Shown in pieces: positions 1 through 12,301 of a stretch of 64,000 nt of DNA. The number at the start of each line of letters is the position of its first letter. Position 1 is the first letter of the stretch. Source of the DNA: Agaricus subrufescens (taxonomy: Eukaryota > Basidiomycota > Agaricomycetes > Agaricales > Agaricaceae); contig JAQOTE010000018.1 of assembly GCA_029945375.1 (NCBI GenBank), positions 1 through 64,000 of the forward strand, read 5' to 3'. The notes under the pieces were generated by a model. The model ran no database searches. It worked only from the letters and a program-made list of their open reading frames with translations, and was not told where the DNA came from. The position numbers and the translations under genes are program-made.

Positions 1-1070
1 ATGCCCTCCATAGGTGCTGCTGCGCCATCAGAGTATACTGCGCCTACTGGTCAAGGGGGTGTCTAGCACATTTCTCCAATTTTAGAGAAAACGTACCTGC
101 TGCAACACCATGCCTGGTATTAGCTGCTTGAAACTCGATTCCCTGAGCACTTGGTGAAGCATTGAAGGCAGCGGGGGTAGCATTCTGCATAAGGCTAGCT
201 GTAGAAAGGCCGGGTGAATAGGCGTTTAAGGGTGCCAGTTTGGACTTTGGCGTCGAAGTGCCTAAGAGTTATGATCAGCAAGTCCAGCTATCCTTTCTGC
301 GTAGACTAAACTGACTGAGTAAGCCCTCAAGTCCATTGTTAAGACAATCCTGAGATAGTGCAATAGGGAGATGATCCAATTGGGTTGTTATGATAGACGC
401 GCCAGGATCTACTAGGCATTAGTGGTATGCACCAAAATCTTGTGATTACCTACCGGCATCTGGCCTGTCATAAGCTCTTTGGAATTTATTAACTTGATTA
501 TCCTCACAAGGAGATGGAGAAAAAGCCACCGTTGCTTGCAGCGTGCTAGGGACAATGAAACCTGAGAGAAAACATCGTCATTGATCTTCCAGAGTCTGAA
601 ATTGCTCACCATTTCTAAAAGGATTACGGTCCCTAAATGCCTGTGGTTTGTTATGGGCATTGCTTAAACCGGAGCCATTAGTGGTGTTCAAGGAAGCTGG
701 CGGCACTATAGAGACATAAGGACCTGAGTGAGAACTCAGCGGCCAGACTCTCTAGGCTTCAAACCTGCGTCACCCATACCTGGTTGGAGACAATCGTGGC
801 TTCTTGTAGGGACAGACTTGTCCCCATGCTTGTCTAGACCAAGAGGCACTACAGGCGGTGGGAAAGTATCTCCAGACGTAGAAATGGAGTAAAGACTTAC
901 TTGGTGAGTCCTCCATTCTATTTTCATGGCGATATAAAGGGAGACGGCTTCTCGGCAGGTTGAAATCAAAGCTATGGGTTGGCATCCCGGTGAAGCATGG
1001 GGGGTTGATCAGGGATGTAACAATCTGCTGTACTTCCGTCCCTATGTCATGGCCTCCGATGAGCAACCTC
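1..1070. other. no confident gene
   Basis: I see no supportable complete gene here. On the minus strand 412-660 is open and ends at a plausible donor (GTAGGTAA after position 450), so it could hold an exon of a gene running off the left edge, but no domain is recognisable. The open stretches at 736-1099 on the minus strand overlap the 3' end of the next gene and are probably shadows. Confidence 0.4.
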
Positions 1071-3240
1071 TTATATTTCTTCAGCACTAAAACATGCACC
1101 TATGGAAGGAACAAGAGTGGGAGGAGCGTTCGCATACCGCTGGGGAAGTACAGAATTGTCTGAAACAAAGTTTTTAATAAAAATAAAGGTGAAAAAATGA
1201 ACAGCGTTACCTGAAGACGCGACATAACTACTGAGATCATTAGGGCTGCTATGCCTTAGTGCGATTGTTTCAGAGTCAGGGTGATTGTTAGCAGAAATAA
1301 ACTCCTGATCTGGCACTTCTGAAACAACCTCCTCCATAAAATCACCGTGATCAGCGAGAATCAGAGAGGAGCTAAATCCCTTCACCAGGTCAGCTGAATC
1401 TTTCATGTGGCTAAGTTCCTCCTCCTCTATAAGTTCCCTCCCCTCCATAACGTCAATACTCTGCCCCATCTGCCGCTCTCCTTGTAAAGTTTGTACAACA
1501 GCCTTTGTAGCCTGGTTGTCATCGGAGTTGTCCACGGATTGAGGTAATCCCTTTGGCAAACAAGCCTTCTCTGCTCTGCGAGGCTTACGAGAAAATTTGA
1601 TAGTGGGGAGCTCATTCTTTTTTATATTATGCTTTGCGTATGCGTCTCTATAGGGATCTGCGGTTGGCAAGGTTAATTCATGCCTGCAAATCACGTCAAT
1701 CGGGAACATTAGCCAATTTCAACACCTACCTTTGGGGCTGAAGTCTGGCGTGATGAAAGGGAGAAATTATATTTACATGAAGAAATCGTTGCTTCCAACT
1801 TGGCAGATGACCAAAAATAGAGTCCGGGAAACCAGGAAAAAAGTTATGCAACAATGTATTAACTATATATAAAAGGAAACCGAACCATGGAGCGCATCTA
1901 GATATAGGATAAAGTTGGATGATACAGCAGCAACCGGTCTCCATCATCACCTAAAAAAAAGCACCATATGAAGATTAATACAAAGGTGAGCAGAAGGAGA
2001 AAAGCCAAATGATTAGAGGTGGTAATATACTGATAAAATCTGATCGCATATGCGGATAAATCGGTGAAAAAAATTAAAACTATTTTATAATGAATATTGC
2101 CCTTCTCAAGGGTTACTGTCAAAAAATTGTTTATGTATCTCAAAATACCCTGGCCTGTATGGAAAAAAAATAAATTGCTATGGGAGGAGGCGGCAAAAGG
2201 CACTTACAAAGTGTGCCCAGGCCAGAGTATACTGCATGATAGCGGTCTACCAGACGGACTATTGATGAAAATTCAATAAGACGGCAAGTTTAGTGAAAGT
2301 CGATCACTGACCAGTTGTACTTGAGAGCTTATTGTTCATATCTTCTTCTAGTGATCTTGCATCAGATTCCAAGGGCGCATCAGGAAAACGGTGTAGAATA
2401 TCGTCTGAGAGCTTCTGAAGTGCCTGTTCCAATCCACTACAGACACCGTAGATAGTAGTTAGTCTTGTATTGATGAGCGATTTGGATTGAAGGAAATCCT
2501 CCCTCCCCTCAGCCTGAGTGGCCAAAGACGCTTGAAGAGTGTGGATTAGTTGGTCACCCCGAAGACGGTTTGTGGACTGGGTCTGTGTCATTTGTTGACC
2601 GAGGGACCCCACAATGTCACCAATACACGTTGCGATTCTTTCTTCCAGCTGACAAGACATCCTTTCTATATTTTGTTGCATATCACGTAGATCCCTCTGG
2701 ATTCGGCTAAAGTGTTCACTGGTGAGCTTTTGTTTAGTCTCAATCATCTCCACTGCTTTTTGAACGTGTTCTGAGATGCTATAGACATCTTCCTGGTAAA
2801 TAGTCTATCAAATCATTGAGAGTGGTGAAAAACTGAACGGCTACTTCAGATTAAAAAAAATACAGACTGAAAATTTCTCAATAGACTCTTTACACAGTCT
2901 TTGTGTAACCACAATGGATGCAATTTCTTCTTCCACCTGTGTAAGCCGTTGTTCAAGCTGTTCCCTATGATCGTCTTCCATACTCAGATATTGCTATGTC
3001 TCCTGTGTTGCAAATTAGTTCCGCAAAATCAAATTGAACAGATCTTCCCACCTGAATAAGCAGCTACTGCGCAAATTATCTCAAGGCGGCTAAAATTGAG
3101 TAGGTGTTAAAGCCCTTGGGAAAGTGCAGGTGAAGGAAAGAATAGCTTCTTGGGACTGAGCATACTTAAATTTCTGCGTCAGTCCAAGGGTCGAGGCCAA
3201 GGCATTATACAAGAAAGGAAGTTACATCTGTGTCTGAAGT
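1071..3240 (-). CDS. multi-exon coiled-coil protein with membrane segments
   Basis: Unrecognised protein read from several minus-strand exons. An early stretch (about 3225-3100) is open but its joins are unclear. A safe ATG lies at 2981. Exon about 2981-2865 is charged and heptad-like (EQLEQRLTQVEEEIA). Exon 2792-2312 is a long predicted coiled coil (ERMSCQLEERI, LEQALQKLSDD), entered after a TTTACCAG acceptor and left at a GTCAGT donor. The next exon carries a hydrophobic segment (HLAFLLLLTFVLIFIW), followed by another (FGFLLYIVNTLLHNFF), then an acidic tail ending ACFSAEEI at 1071. Introns are short and keep frame except near 1950-1990, where I could not settle the join. Order (coiled coil, one or two late membrane helices, tail) resembles Kar5/Tht1 nuclear-fusion proteins, but I cannot find their Cys-rich domain, so that is only a guess. 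Confidence 0.5.
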
Positions 3241-3853
3241 AGGGTCAGCGGAGCTCACCAATTCTCGGATACCGTGATATCTTTTTTTGGCTGGCGAGAT
3301 CCTGCCGAAGTGGAGTGCAGCTACTAAGATAACAAGATGTGTGGTGACGCATCAGCTAAAGAAGCACAGTGCATTATGTTCTGCTATGCTGAAATGGCAT
3401 ATCAACGGGGGAGGGTACCATATATTGCCGAAAAAAACGGGAAGAGGAACTTGAGATGTAAATCTGGATCTGAAGATGAGAATGGCTTATGTTAGACTCC
3501 GATTTACATAAGGGCTTATTTTGTTTCGCGATTGTATCTACAAATCATTATGTAGCTCATTTGCTTTGACTTGACTAATTGGAACTAGGCGTGCCAAGCA
3601 TCAACAACAACGGGGCCTCCTGTAAATATTCTCTCCAATCTAAATCAGATTAAACCACTATACAGTTTGGACCGTCATAGACCGTATAGTCTCAACCCAA
3701 TCATTGGATGACTTGTAGCTACAACATAGATAATATCTGCAGGAGGGTGAAGCCTTATGTTTGAACAGCATTCTAACGGGATTCAGAAGGAATTGTAGAC
3801 CGAACCCTATTCATAAACGGGATCAGAACAACTTGCAACACTGTGATAAAGGC

Positions 3854-4980
3854 TCACCTATTCAAAGTATTAAGGTTGGGGATAGCACGTAGAACTTGAC
3901 AAAAATAAATTCTCAGCATCTTGCATTTGTGCAAGTTGCGAGATCCCTTCCTTAGGAATCTCTGAATGATTTCCTGCAGCAACTCCGACATGTTACCCAA
4001 ATGAACCTGGCTCTGGTTTTGGAGTTCTTTAGGCGATTTCCTGCAGCAACTCCGACATGTTACCCAAATGAACCTGGCTCTGGTTTTGGAGTTCTTTAGG
4101 CGATTGTCTAACAGACCTCTCAATCATTACAAGTTGGCTCAGCTGGTTGAACTGCCTTGTAATTTGAAACCAACGAAGAAGAAAAATTTCGAACTTGGTT
4201 TCCAGCTCCATCAAGTGATGAGTGGAAGCCACCAAGTGATTGTAAAAGACACCGGCACCCTGGCCAATGCGTTCCACGGTCCAAACTTTGCGGCGCGCGA
4301 GAGGAGGATATAGGACTGATGCTCTGTAGTCTTGTCTAATTAATGGGAATAAGCTAACTCAGAAGCACTTACTGGATGTCAATGGTCTTCATCTGCTCCT
4401 TCAGCACGAGAAGGCCAGCAACACAGCAGTTGACGCCACTAGCAAATGTTTCTATAGCCCCGGTTATTCTTTTCTTTGATATAACATCTTCGTGATTGTC
4501 AAAGGTCGATGATAGCCCTGATGCAGAGGCTTTCAGTCTACCCAAAGCCAATAGTAGTTTTGCAGTGTTGTGATAATGAGGCGGTGTGTTATCATCAAAT
4601 TGGGCGTGATAATTATCATCATGGTCACTATCATAACCATCTTCACCATTTTGACAGAGGTCGTGATGCAGCGAGAAACTGAAGACATCACCGGAGGAAA
4701 CATTCGCTGTCAGAGCCGTGGAATCAACGCATAGGAGCACCCCAAACACACCATCATGTGGAGGTACTGATGTGGGAGTTTCATTACCACAGACTCGCGG
4801 CGGATAGACAGACTCCCTAATCTGACTGGGCACAAGGGAGAAACCTCCGCCTGGGATAAAGGGAAACTCTTCTATTTTGACTGAGACATGTATCAGAATA
4901 GGAATCAAGCAAATGAATGCAGCCATACCGGAAAACGTAGGTATCATGAGAGGCAAACGGCTTTCTGGCCTAAACTCCAT
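3854..4980 (-). pseudogene. membrane-anchored protein gene broken by a 67-bp duplication
   Basis: Exon 1 (4980-4373) encodes an N-terminal hydrophobic anchor (MAAFICLIPILIHVSV, about residues 19-34), then a FIPGGGFSLV motif, an Asp/His-rich acidic loop and a helical segment. A GTAAGT donor and a 49-nt intron lead to exon 2 (from 4323), which continues with helical sequence (LETKFEIFLLRWFQ) to a GTGAGC donor near 3853. Inside exon 2 a 67-bp unit is present twice; 67 is not a multiple of three, so the frame stops soon after the first copy. With one copy the frame would read through to NLNTLNR. The start and PGGGF region resemble the gene at 9494-10454, suggesting a divergent paralogue. Function unknown. 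It might be upstream exons of the 1071-3240 gene. Confidence 0.45.
3968..4101. repeat. exact 67-bp tandem duplication
   Basis: Two adjacent, identical 67-bp copies (3968-4034 and 4035-4101), each beginning GATTTCCTGCAGCAACTC and ending GTTCTTTAGGC. No differences were seen between them, so the duplication is recent or an assembly artefact. It lies within a coding exon on the minus strand and shifts its frame. Confidence 0.95.
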
Positions 4981-5690
4981 TTTCAGCTTCGAATGTGCAG
5001 AATGGCTATCAGCAATATTTGCACTGAGCAGAAGATATACCTGAGATGGTCCTTTGGCTACCGGAACTTATTCAATAATATTGCGTAACGTTGCCTCAGG
5101 TGCATCCTTGCAACCTGCGGTAGAGATGTCAACACGATGAGTCAAGAGCATATTATTGACCCCAAAAACCAATGCGTCATGATCAATGCAATTTACCACC
5201 GCACCCTCGCTGCTTAAGCGGTTGCCATGCGTGTTCTCCATGTAAGTAGAACAATATAATACACCCACCCTGATATTCAACAACGATTTATTTGAAACTG
5301 GTTCGGCGAAGGCCCGAGGCCGAAGACTGTGTAGAAAGATGCACTAGACCTTGCAGAAAATACCGCGTAATCGCAACAAGCACCCTAAATCTGAGATATG
5401 ATCTGCTGTGTGCAGCGGAAATGAAAATTGGTTGTGACTCACTCTCTGCTCACTCTGCAAAGTGCTTCAAGTTCAAGTGGCCGTCGATCCTGAATCACCC
5501 AACAAAAATAGAACTGAATGCTAAATGCTCGGGTAAAAATCGGTTCAAGTTGCCGCCGAGCATAGTGGAACCTGAAAATGTTCATGACTTTAATTGGCAA
5601 GATCCCCGTGGGTGTATGAGTGGGGGACTAGCATATGACAAAATCTCATAAATCCTCAGTTATCGAGGGCCACAGCGAATATGCGTAATT
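4981..5690. other. intergenic, possible short exon
   Basis: No confident gene. A minus-strand stretch at 5068-5283 is open and has gene-like composition (GVNNMLLTHRVDIS) just upstream of the gene at 3854-4980, so it could be a leading exon, but I found no clean donor. A plus-strand 119-codon stretch at 5292-5651 has no recognisable domain. Confidence 0.3.
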
Positions 5691-7250
5691 TGCACGCAGA
5701 CGCAGATTAACGCAGACAGATGCAGGTAAGTACAGCAAAAATGAGGAGCCTGCGCGCAGACAAGCGTTTCACACAGGCTAAGCCTGGGATCTTTACTCAG
5801 ACATTGCGATAGATCATAGGAAATGTCACCTCTTGTAATATCTACACCCTAGATATGCATTTCCCCCGCACCTGCAAAGTCATTCAAGGATGTTCAAGCA
5901 TTGAAGTCTTGAGTACTTCGACATTTAATTCTCTGATTTTATCTCTTATATGGACATTCAAACTTTCGGTCGAGATGAACGTTCTTATAGCGCCTTTCTT
6001 GTTACCACTTATAGTCGCTGTAGATCAACGATCGCTATCCCCTTTACCTTTCCGCTTACCTTCAATATCTGGTTTCTTTTTCCCCTTTTATTTTCATATC
6101 TGTATAGTTGATACATGCCGACGTAGCTGGGTATATAGCGTGAAAAAGCCACCGGATTACCTCAGTGTTACAACGTCATTAAGTTGTCCACTGAAGTGAG
6201 TAGATTAGTCTAAGTTCTTCTATCAATAAGCTAACGATAGCCTAGTTTTATTTCTATTACCAAGGTGTCTTTTCACTCACTGTAAAGAGTCCTCAAACTT
6301 GACATAGACAGGTGCAGACAGGCGAGGGTTTTTGGATTTTGGACATGTGAGGATTTGATGTTCGTAAGGAATATATAATGACTATGAGAGTCGAATGCAG
6401 GCAAGACGTGGGTAGGCACATACGATGTCAGTCTATCCTAGGACTGGCAAGGGTACAGGGCTCGTAGAAAAATGCGGGCACCCATGCGGACGCTTTTCCG
6501 TGTCGAGCCTGCCTTGTGTCCGCATCAAGCCCCTTTAATGTTACCAACCCACTTCTATATACCCATACGGTACTCTGTAGCTTTTCCAATCTACTAATTT
6601 TTTGTTTAGACATATCCTAATAATTGTTACAATTGTTATAAACTTCATGTTTTATCAGTGTTAAGGAGATCTGAAGGAGGCGTCTGCGTAGTGTCAGCAT
6701 CAGTAAGCAAGGCGTCCGCATGATGACGGCGCCGATCCTCATTGGTCTGCATCAGGAAGCATCCAGCCGCGCCATGCCTTGATATTGCTTCCGCATTACC
6801 ACAATCTGACCATAATCCACCTTGTTTGTTTAAATTTTCAATACCATTGCACTATATCTACCCATGATAGCATCTATTTTACACAATCATACTTTCCTCC
6901 AACATGCGGTCCATGTCCACCTCTGATTATTCCCTGTCAAGTCTGCATCGAGCTCGCATCAGTCCGCGTCCGCACGTGGATTCCGCACTTTTGCTGTAGC
7001 CCGGACGGGATGTGGGTGGATGGGGCATGCAGTACTGACAAGGCTGAGCACGGACTCACGAGGACTCATGCGGATTGGCGCAGAGACAAGGAGGACTTCA
7101 CACGAACGTATGCAGACCAATGAGGATACACGCGGATGCGTCGAGGGTGCACGCGGTGAGTATGAAGACAGCACGCAAGTTGGATAATTAAATCAAGCCC
7201 TCGACGCGGGGTGGCGGAGGATCGACGCAGGAGTCAAGTGATCTGATAAC
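5690..7250. repeat. GC-word-rich dispersed repeat (GTCTGCGT family)
   Basis: Degenerate repetition of words such as CGCAGAC, GCGGAC and GTCCGCGT in both orientations (5690-5780, 6300-6550, 6930-7230). The block includes end-like sequences: GTACAGCAAAAATGAGGAGC near 5728 and TTTTGCTGTAGCCCGG near 6992, which match, in opposite orientation, the element ends at 22.3-22.48 kb. It is probably a degraded non-autonomous transposon family or nested copies. No coding capacity seen. Confidence 0.5.
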
Positions 7251-7811
7251 CTATCAGTTGATATATTAACAGGTATCCAATCATTGTTTTATCTTGTCAC
7301 TAAATTTCTTTTTGAGAGTGTACACAGTTCATTATCTACAGACGCTGCCAGTTCTGCTGCCAGGTACTGTGTCGTTACTGCGTATCTGCGTTGCGCGTAA
7401 TTGCAAGTCGGACACTTGCTAAGTGCAGTCTGTCCTAATGACATAATGAGTGACAGGGAGAATGCGGGCTCCTGCTGAAGTCTTGACAAAATGTTTTCAA
7501 TATTCAAAGTGTGCCATATCAAGAGGCCATAGCGATATGTGTAGTACCAGCTCATTATACACGGCTGCAGGACCTACACGGGCTCAACACCTGGACGCTG
7601 ACCTTCCCAGGAAAAGCGCGGGTAAAACACGGGATATCATGGCCCGCGTGTGTGCCCGTGACACTCTTTCTCAAGCCCCTCAGTGATCTAATTGTAAACA
7701 ACACAATCGATAGCTGCAGTCATAGTAATTCCACTACTTCTATAATATGATAGATATCCTCTCCAGCTTCAAAACCTGAGATATGTATCTCTCAACTATT
7801 GTTGCGCTTGA

Positions 7812-8395
7812 TTAGAGTGTGTTTTCCATCAGATCGACAAAGTGAAGCCTTCGTTGACACAGCATCTAGTCACAAAATCTAATCAACTCCTACTATGAAC
7901 ATGAAGAGAACCAAACAAACCCTTATTTCAGACAATGATACTTGGCAATCTTGGTTAAGCGTGGACATATTTCTCAGGGTTGTTTTAAGGCGCATATCCA
8001 ACTAATATGGAATATGATTCAGTGCTCAGCATCCAATGATGAACCTCAAGATATATGGATGCATACCTGTTCACAACGCTGCAGAAACAACTTTATGTTT
8101 TCTATATCCTCCCCTTTCCAAAGCTTGACAAACAGCGAACCCGACTCAATCAGGCCTCGTTGTTCCTCACAAAGAACCTTATAAGTTAGAGACAGGCTGG
8201 AGGACAAAACGGGGTGCTCACTTGCATGTTGCACAGGTGTTTAAATGCAGAATGCGCATCGTACTCATTGATTTTTATTTGCTCAAATATTCGCTTGTTA
8301 GCCTGACGGGCTTCCAGGAGTAGGTATGTCACTTCATCGCTACTTCCAAGCAGGGAGGGGTGAGAAGATTCGAGGTAGTAGAGAGCATGATCCAT
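7812..8395 (-). CDS. small coiled-coil protein, four exons
   Basis: Exons 8395-8222, 8177-8067, 8001-7921 and 7865-7812 join in phase 0 with GT..AG introns of 44-65 nt to give 139 residues. The start reads MDHALYYLESSHPSLLG and the end DLMENTL. The protein is mostly charged helix and has no known domain that I recognise. A related gene on the plus strand (32518-33253) begins MENALEYLASSLPSLLG and shares a 27-codon exon of exactly the same length (here LDMRLKTTLRNMSTLNQ, there FDLHLHRTLRRWTTAV). Such conserved exon structure argues for a real gene family. Function unknown. Confidence 0.6.
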
Positions 8396-9493
8396 TGCCA
8401 GAGACGGAGTTGGTATCAAGTCTTTATAACAACTGTATGAAAGGTGATTCAATGGAAAGAATCTCCGCGGAAATTATCCCGATTCGGTCTCGCTCGCTCC
8501 ATGAATCAAATCCAATAGTTATTGAATCGAAGTCGCCGTCGACCCCAACTTTGTATGAGGTCATGGTAAATGTAATCCCAATTGTAATTACTACTCGTAG
8601 AATATTCGGGTGCGCGGTACATTAGCCAACGATTAGCCAACGCTATGTAAGGGAGTAACTAGAGTGCCATTTTGTGCGGCGCATGTACTCAGTGTGGAAG
8701 ATGAATAGGTACCAACGCTGCCATTTTTGACTCTCCACCGGATCCCCACTGAATCGCAAGTGTGTCTGCTGAAATGATGGCACCAAATTTCTTGAATCGG
8801 AAAGCGCTACTGATCCTGACTCATGCAGATCTAGCTATCTGAAACATTTGACAAAAATCAGCTAAGCAGATCCAAATGTTGAGTGCAAGCCTGAAATCTG
8901 ATGCACGCGGCCCATTCTTTCACGATATACAAGTACGCATGTATATATATATATATGGTTTATATTACATAAATGAAAGGGCTCTCATTGAGTAGGGCTC
9001 TGGTTGATGAGGTCCGTATCTGGCAAGGCTTCGGTTACTGTTTACCAGTAATGACTATTCCTGTTATAGTAACAGACACTGAACAGACAGCTCTCTGGGC
9101 GGTAATGATTTCGATCCCATCATAGTTATTTGATTTGCTGGAGGTAGTTTGCTTTTTTTTTTCCGGATTCAATGTGTGACATGCTAGCACAGTCAGTGGT
9201 ACAATACTGAAGGTTAGTAGTAATAAAGAAAATTTATTGACATATGGCCTGTAGGCGAGAGACGCCTGCGGCTTGATGTGAGGGAAGAGAAAGATGAACT
9301 AGAGGCTAGACTACCCAAAGATGGGCTTTGCACAAGGGGCCGGCCACAAAGAATCAGGGAGGAACATAGTTGCTTGGATTGTCACTCTGCAGTTAGGTAT
9401 ATATGATGATCAAGTTCTGCCGCAAGTTTGGGAGTAAGAGCAAAAGTTAGTTCAGAAGTTCCGGCAGAGAAAATTCTGAGCACTACGCTAAAT
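8396..9493. other. intergenic, AT microsatellite
   Basis: No gene seen. It contains a short (TA)n run near 8942-8955 and otherwise unique, AT-moderate sequence between two minus-strand genes. Confidence 0.5.
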
Positions 9494-10454
9494 CTACGCT
9501 ACATCAACAAGAGACATAGCCGAAGTCCATACAGCTTTGCTCCTATCTAACATGCTTTTCGCACTGCACCAAAATTCATCTAGGAACCCATCGAGGTGCG
9601 TTTCCATATATTCTATTTGATCCTGGACAATGGACAAGTACTGTTTCTTCCCGCCGTCGGGTGCGACAAACAGACGAGCCTCGGGATTCTGTACCATTGA
9701 TTCCATCATAATCAGGCGTTTTAAATTGCCAAAAGACATGGCAGGCCCAGCATAATTACCCTCAAGGTAGACTTGAAACTCGACCCCGTAATGCAAAAGT
9801 TCGACAATTGCCTCGCGCATCTCATGATTAAATATTCGATTAGCACGTATGCTGTCTTTGATGCGATACCGAGTTTGGGCGGCACATTGGATGAGATTTA
9901 TTCTGTAAAATAGAAATAAGTTCACAGTAAACGTAAACAGGAAACAGACATACCGCTCTTTACAACTCTCCACAATGAGACCAAACTCAATGAAATCGCT
10001 CGTTGTTTTTTTCAAAGTCCCCATGAGCGTTGTTAGATGGCTACAAACTTGATTTCGGAATAGGGCTTGATTGCTACCATTTGCAGCAATGGCAATTGTG
10101 TTGGAGATGGTCTCCATGTCCTTCAATCGGGCCAAAATGTTCACAGTCTCACCCCCACTGGGAGATGAGTTTTCAACCTGATAGTCCTTGGAGACACAGA
10201 CTGAAGAATAGTCCTTACATGATAAACCGTCAGACAAGGTCACAGAAAGAACTCAGTGCTTACTCTTGAACCAGTCCCACTTTGCTTTTGAACTAGAAAA
10301 CCACCGCCAGGAGTGAACTGAAATCCATCCAGAGTATCTAGCGACAAGAAATGAGGAGCATTTTCGTGAGATCAGAACGAAGCATACAGAAAGGACTCGG
10401 AATCATCAGAGGAGCAACCAGGGGTCGCAGAGAATCAGCAGACAAGTGCGTCAT
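9494..10454 (-). CDS. hypothetical helical protein, paralogue of the 3.85-4.98 kb gene
   Basis: Starting at an ATG at 10454, four exons join in frame: MTHLSADSLRPLV..., a GTATGC donor, an exon holding TLDGFQFTPGGGF, a GTAAGC donor, a long exon beginning DYSSVCVSKDYQ, a GTATGT donor near 9952, and a last exon ending SAMSLVDVA at 9494. The predicted product is about 290 residues, largely helical, with a hydrophobic patch (LLHYGVEFQVYLEG) but no clear membrane anchor. The leading PLMIP and PGGGF motifs match the broken gene at 3854-4980, so the two are probably diverged duplicates. Neither belongs to a family I can name. Confidence 0.55.
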
Positions 10455-10909
10455 GACCGTATCAAGACAAAGAAGGTTTCACGAAGTATGCGGCCTTATA
10501 CAGCTTTTGCTACTGGATTAATTCATCATTTTCTGAACTTCGTGGGCCGTAGCTCCACACTGAAATCTGTCACAACCCTTTGGTGAACCAGTATACGGGA
10601 GTGAAAACTGTATTAGTCTTTAGCGAAAACGTGACCAAGCAACAAATAGTGCCGATAGACTACAAGAAGCTCAGTTGTAGTAATAAGTCCGCCGACAAAT
10701 TGACTGATCACGGTTTCACGGCACACATACAGATGGAGAAAAAATTGAAGATACAGCATTCAAAAAATAAAAATCCATTTTTTCAGAAGAAATGGAAACT
10801 GAAGAAGACAATCATGATCTTGATACAATCTGCAGATCTAGGCAGGATCTAGATGTACTTCGAGAAAATTCAATGAAATTTAAATATAGTATTCTTTCTT
10901 TTACATAAT
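10455..10909. other. intergenic
   Basis: No confident gene. A 90-codon Lys-rich plus-strand stretch (10580-10852) is A-rich low complexity and has no recognisable domain. Confidence 0.4.
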
Positions 10910-11432
10910 CTACTTCCTTCCCTGGTAGGTAACATACGATCTCCGCTTTACCCAGCGGGGACCTCTTTCGCCTATGTAACAAATGTATGCTTCTCCGTCA
11001 ATGTATTGCATCGCATCAGTTGTTTCGCGAACCAGCAGCCAATGAACCCCCTCGCCGTTTTCATTGATCCAGGTATCGTTCTTTCCAAGTCATTCTGAGA
11101 GCCGTATGTTCCCACAGCCTTCAGCTTCCCGGGACTGATTCCAATTTGTGGTTCATTAGGCGACGAAACTGGATCGTCTAAGAAGTGAACTTCACGCGAC
11201 CTGTGGGGCTGCACAAAAATCAAGAAAAGGTAAAAGCGTGTGGTTGGTATCCTGTACAGACCTTCTGAAGCCTAGAAGGGGAGTCGTGGCGGTCGACTAG
11301 CGTCCGTTTCCTGAAGAAACTACGGGAGTGTGTTGGATGATAGATTTCTGTAGTTGTTGATTGATCTTTTTGGACAACGAGGAAGAAACATCCTTTTGGA
11401 TTCTCGCTACTACGAAACGAGGGGGATGCCAT
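10910..11432 (-). CDS. small hypothetical protein with an apparent 1-nt frameshift
   Basis: From an ATG at 11432 (MASPSFRSSENPKGCF) the reading continues to RLQK at a GTCTGT donor. After the acceptor TTTTTGTGCAG it resumes with PHRSREVHFLDD and reaches YGSQND near 11095. The convincing continuation (LGKNDTWINENGEGVHWLL ... KRRSYVTYQGRK, stop at 10910) is in the next frame, directly after GGAAAG/TGACTT. One added base at about 11093 would restore a single protein of roughly 157 residues. No intron of workable length explains the shift. It is therefore a decayed gene or a consensus error. It is divergent with the gene at 11659. Family unknown. Confidence 0.5.
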
Positions 11433-11658
11433 TGTGGGGGGCGTTGGTGGAAGATGAGTGGGAAAGAAACACAAGATATCCGAACAACCCGGGTTCAAAT
11501 TTCGTCTTGAGGTAAATGGATCTAAGATTTCAGGGTAGTTCCACTCAGAGTTCCGGATCCCGACATATTTACTTGACCAAATCCGGGTGGCGTCGATCAG
11601 CAAAAATCTGTATATAGAAGTAAATATAAGCAGATACCTTCGAGTTACAGAACTTACT

Positions 11659-12270
11659 ATGCCGACGACTCGTGGCGATCCAGCCTCACCTCTTCCAAAG
11701 GTGAGTCACTGAACGCTTTCATTGAATTCTCTTCCTTTCTCCCTGGAAGCTAATAATCCTTGACCAGTCTAAACTTGTTCAGAAACGATGCAGAGTGTAT
11801 TCAGCTGAGCGGCTCAGTCCATATTTTGACTGGTGTTTATGCCAAGATCTCGGCAATTGGCAACACGCCCTCTTTGAAGGGATTTTTTCTGGGAGGACAG
11901 AACAGCCCTGGATTCATGACCGTATCATTACAGTGTTGAGCAGAGGAAAGCAGCACCGCTTTCTTGTTGCTGCCAAAAACCATTGCAGTCTTCCCATCAA
12001 TCAGAGTATCCCTAATTGTCCAAGCGACGTAGAGTGGCGAGGTGATATAGTAGTGTTACGTTGCGGTATTGTCAACCCTCAAACGTTTGTCAACATGCGG
12101 AAGGGTGACGATAAAATGGTCAATTTTCTTGTTTCCAGGTAAGCCCAGCCTTTGGTCATACGGGCTTATACACTAACGGAAATATTAGTTTCACAAGGGT
12201 GGTGAAACAAGGCCCGAGGCTCCTCTTTCCCACAGACCCACAAAATCTTATCTTTGTATATAGGAAGTAA
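11659..12270 (+). CDS. small hypothetical protein, three exons
   Basis: Exons 11659-11700, 11768-12138 and 12189-12270 join cleanly (GTGAGT..CCAG and GTAAGC..TTAG) into 164 residues, MPTTRGDPASPLPK to LIFVYRK. The centre contains WRGDIVVLRCG and FVNMRKGDD. A similar arrangement of a (R/K)GD segment followed by VNMR occurs in many agaricomycete hypothetical proteins, as I recall; no enzymatic motif is visible. The start was chosen as the first ATG giving an open spliced frame. It lies head-to-head with 10910-11432. Confidence 0.65.
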
Positions 12271-12301
12271 TAAATAACACGTAGCTAGTACGAAGAAACT
12301 A

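Noticed and set aside
5292..5651. 119-codon plus-strand gene
   Set aside because: No domain, no exon context, and not supported by any paralogue.
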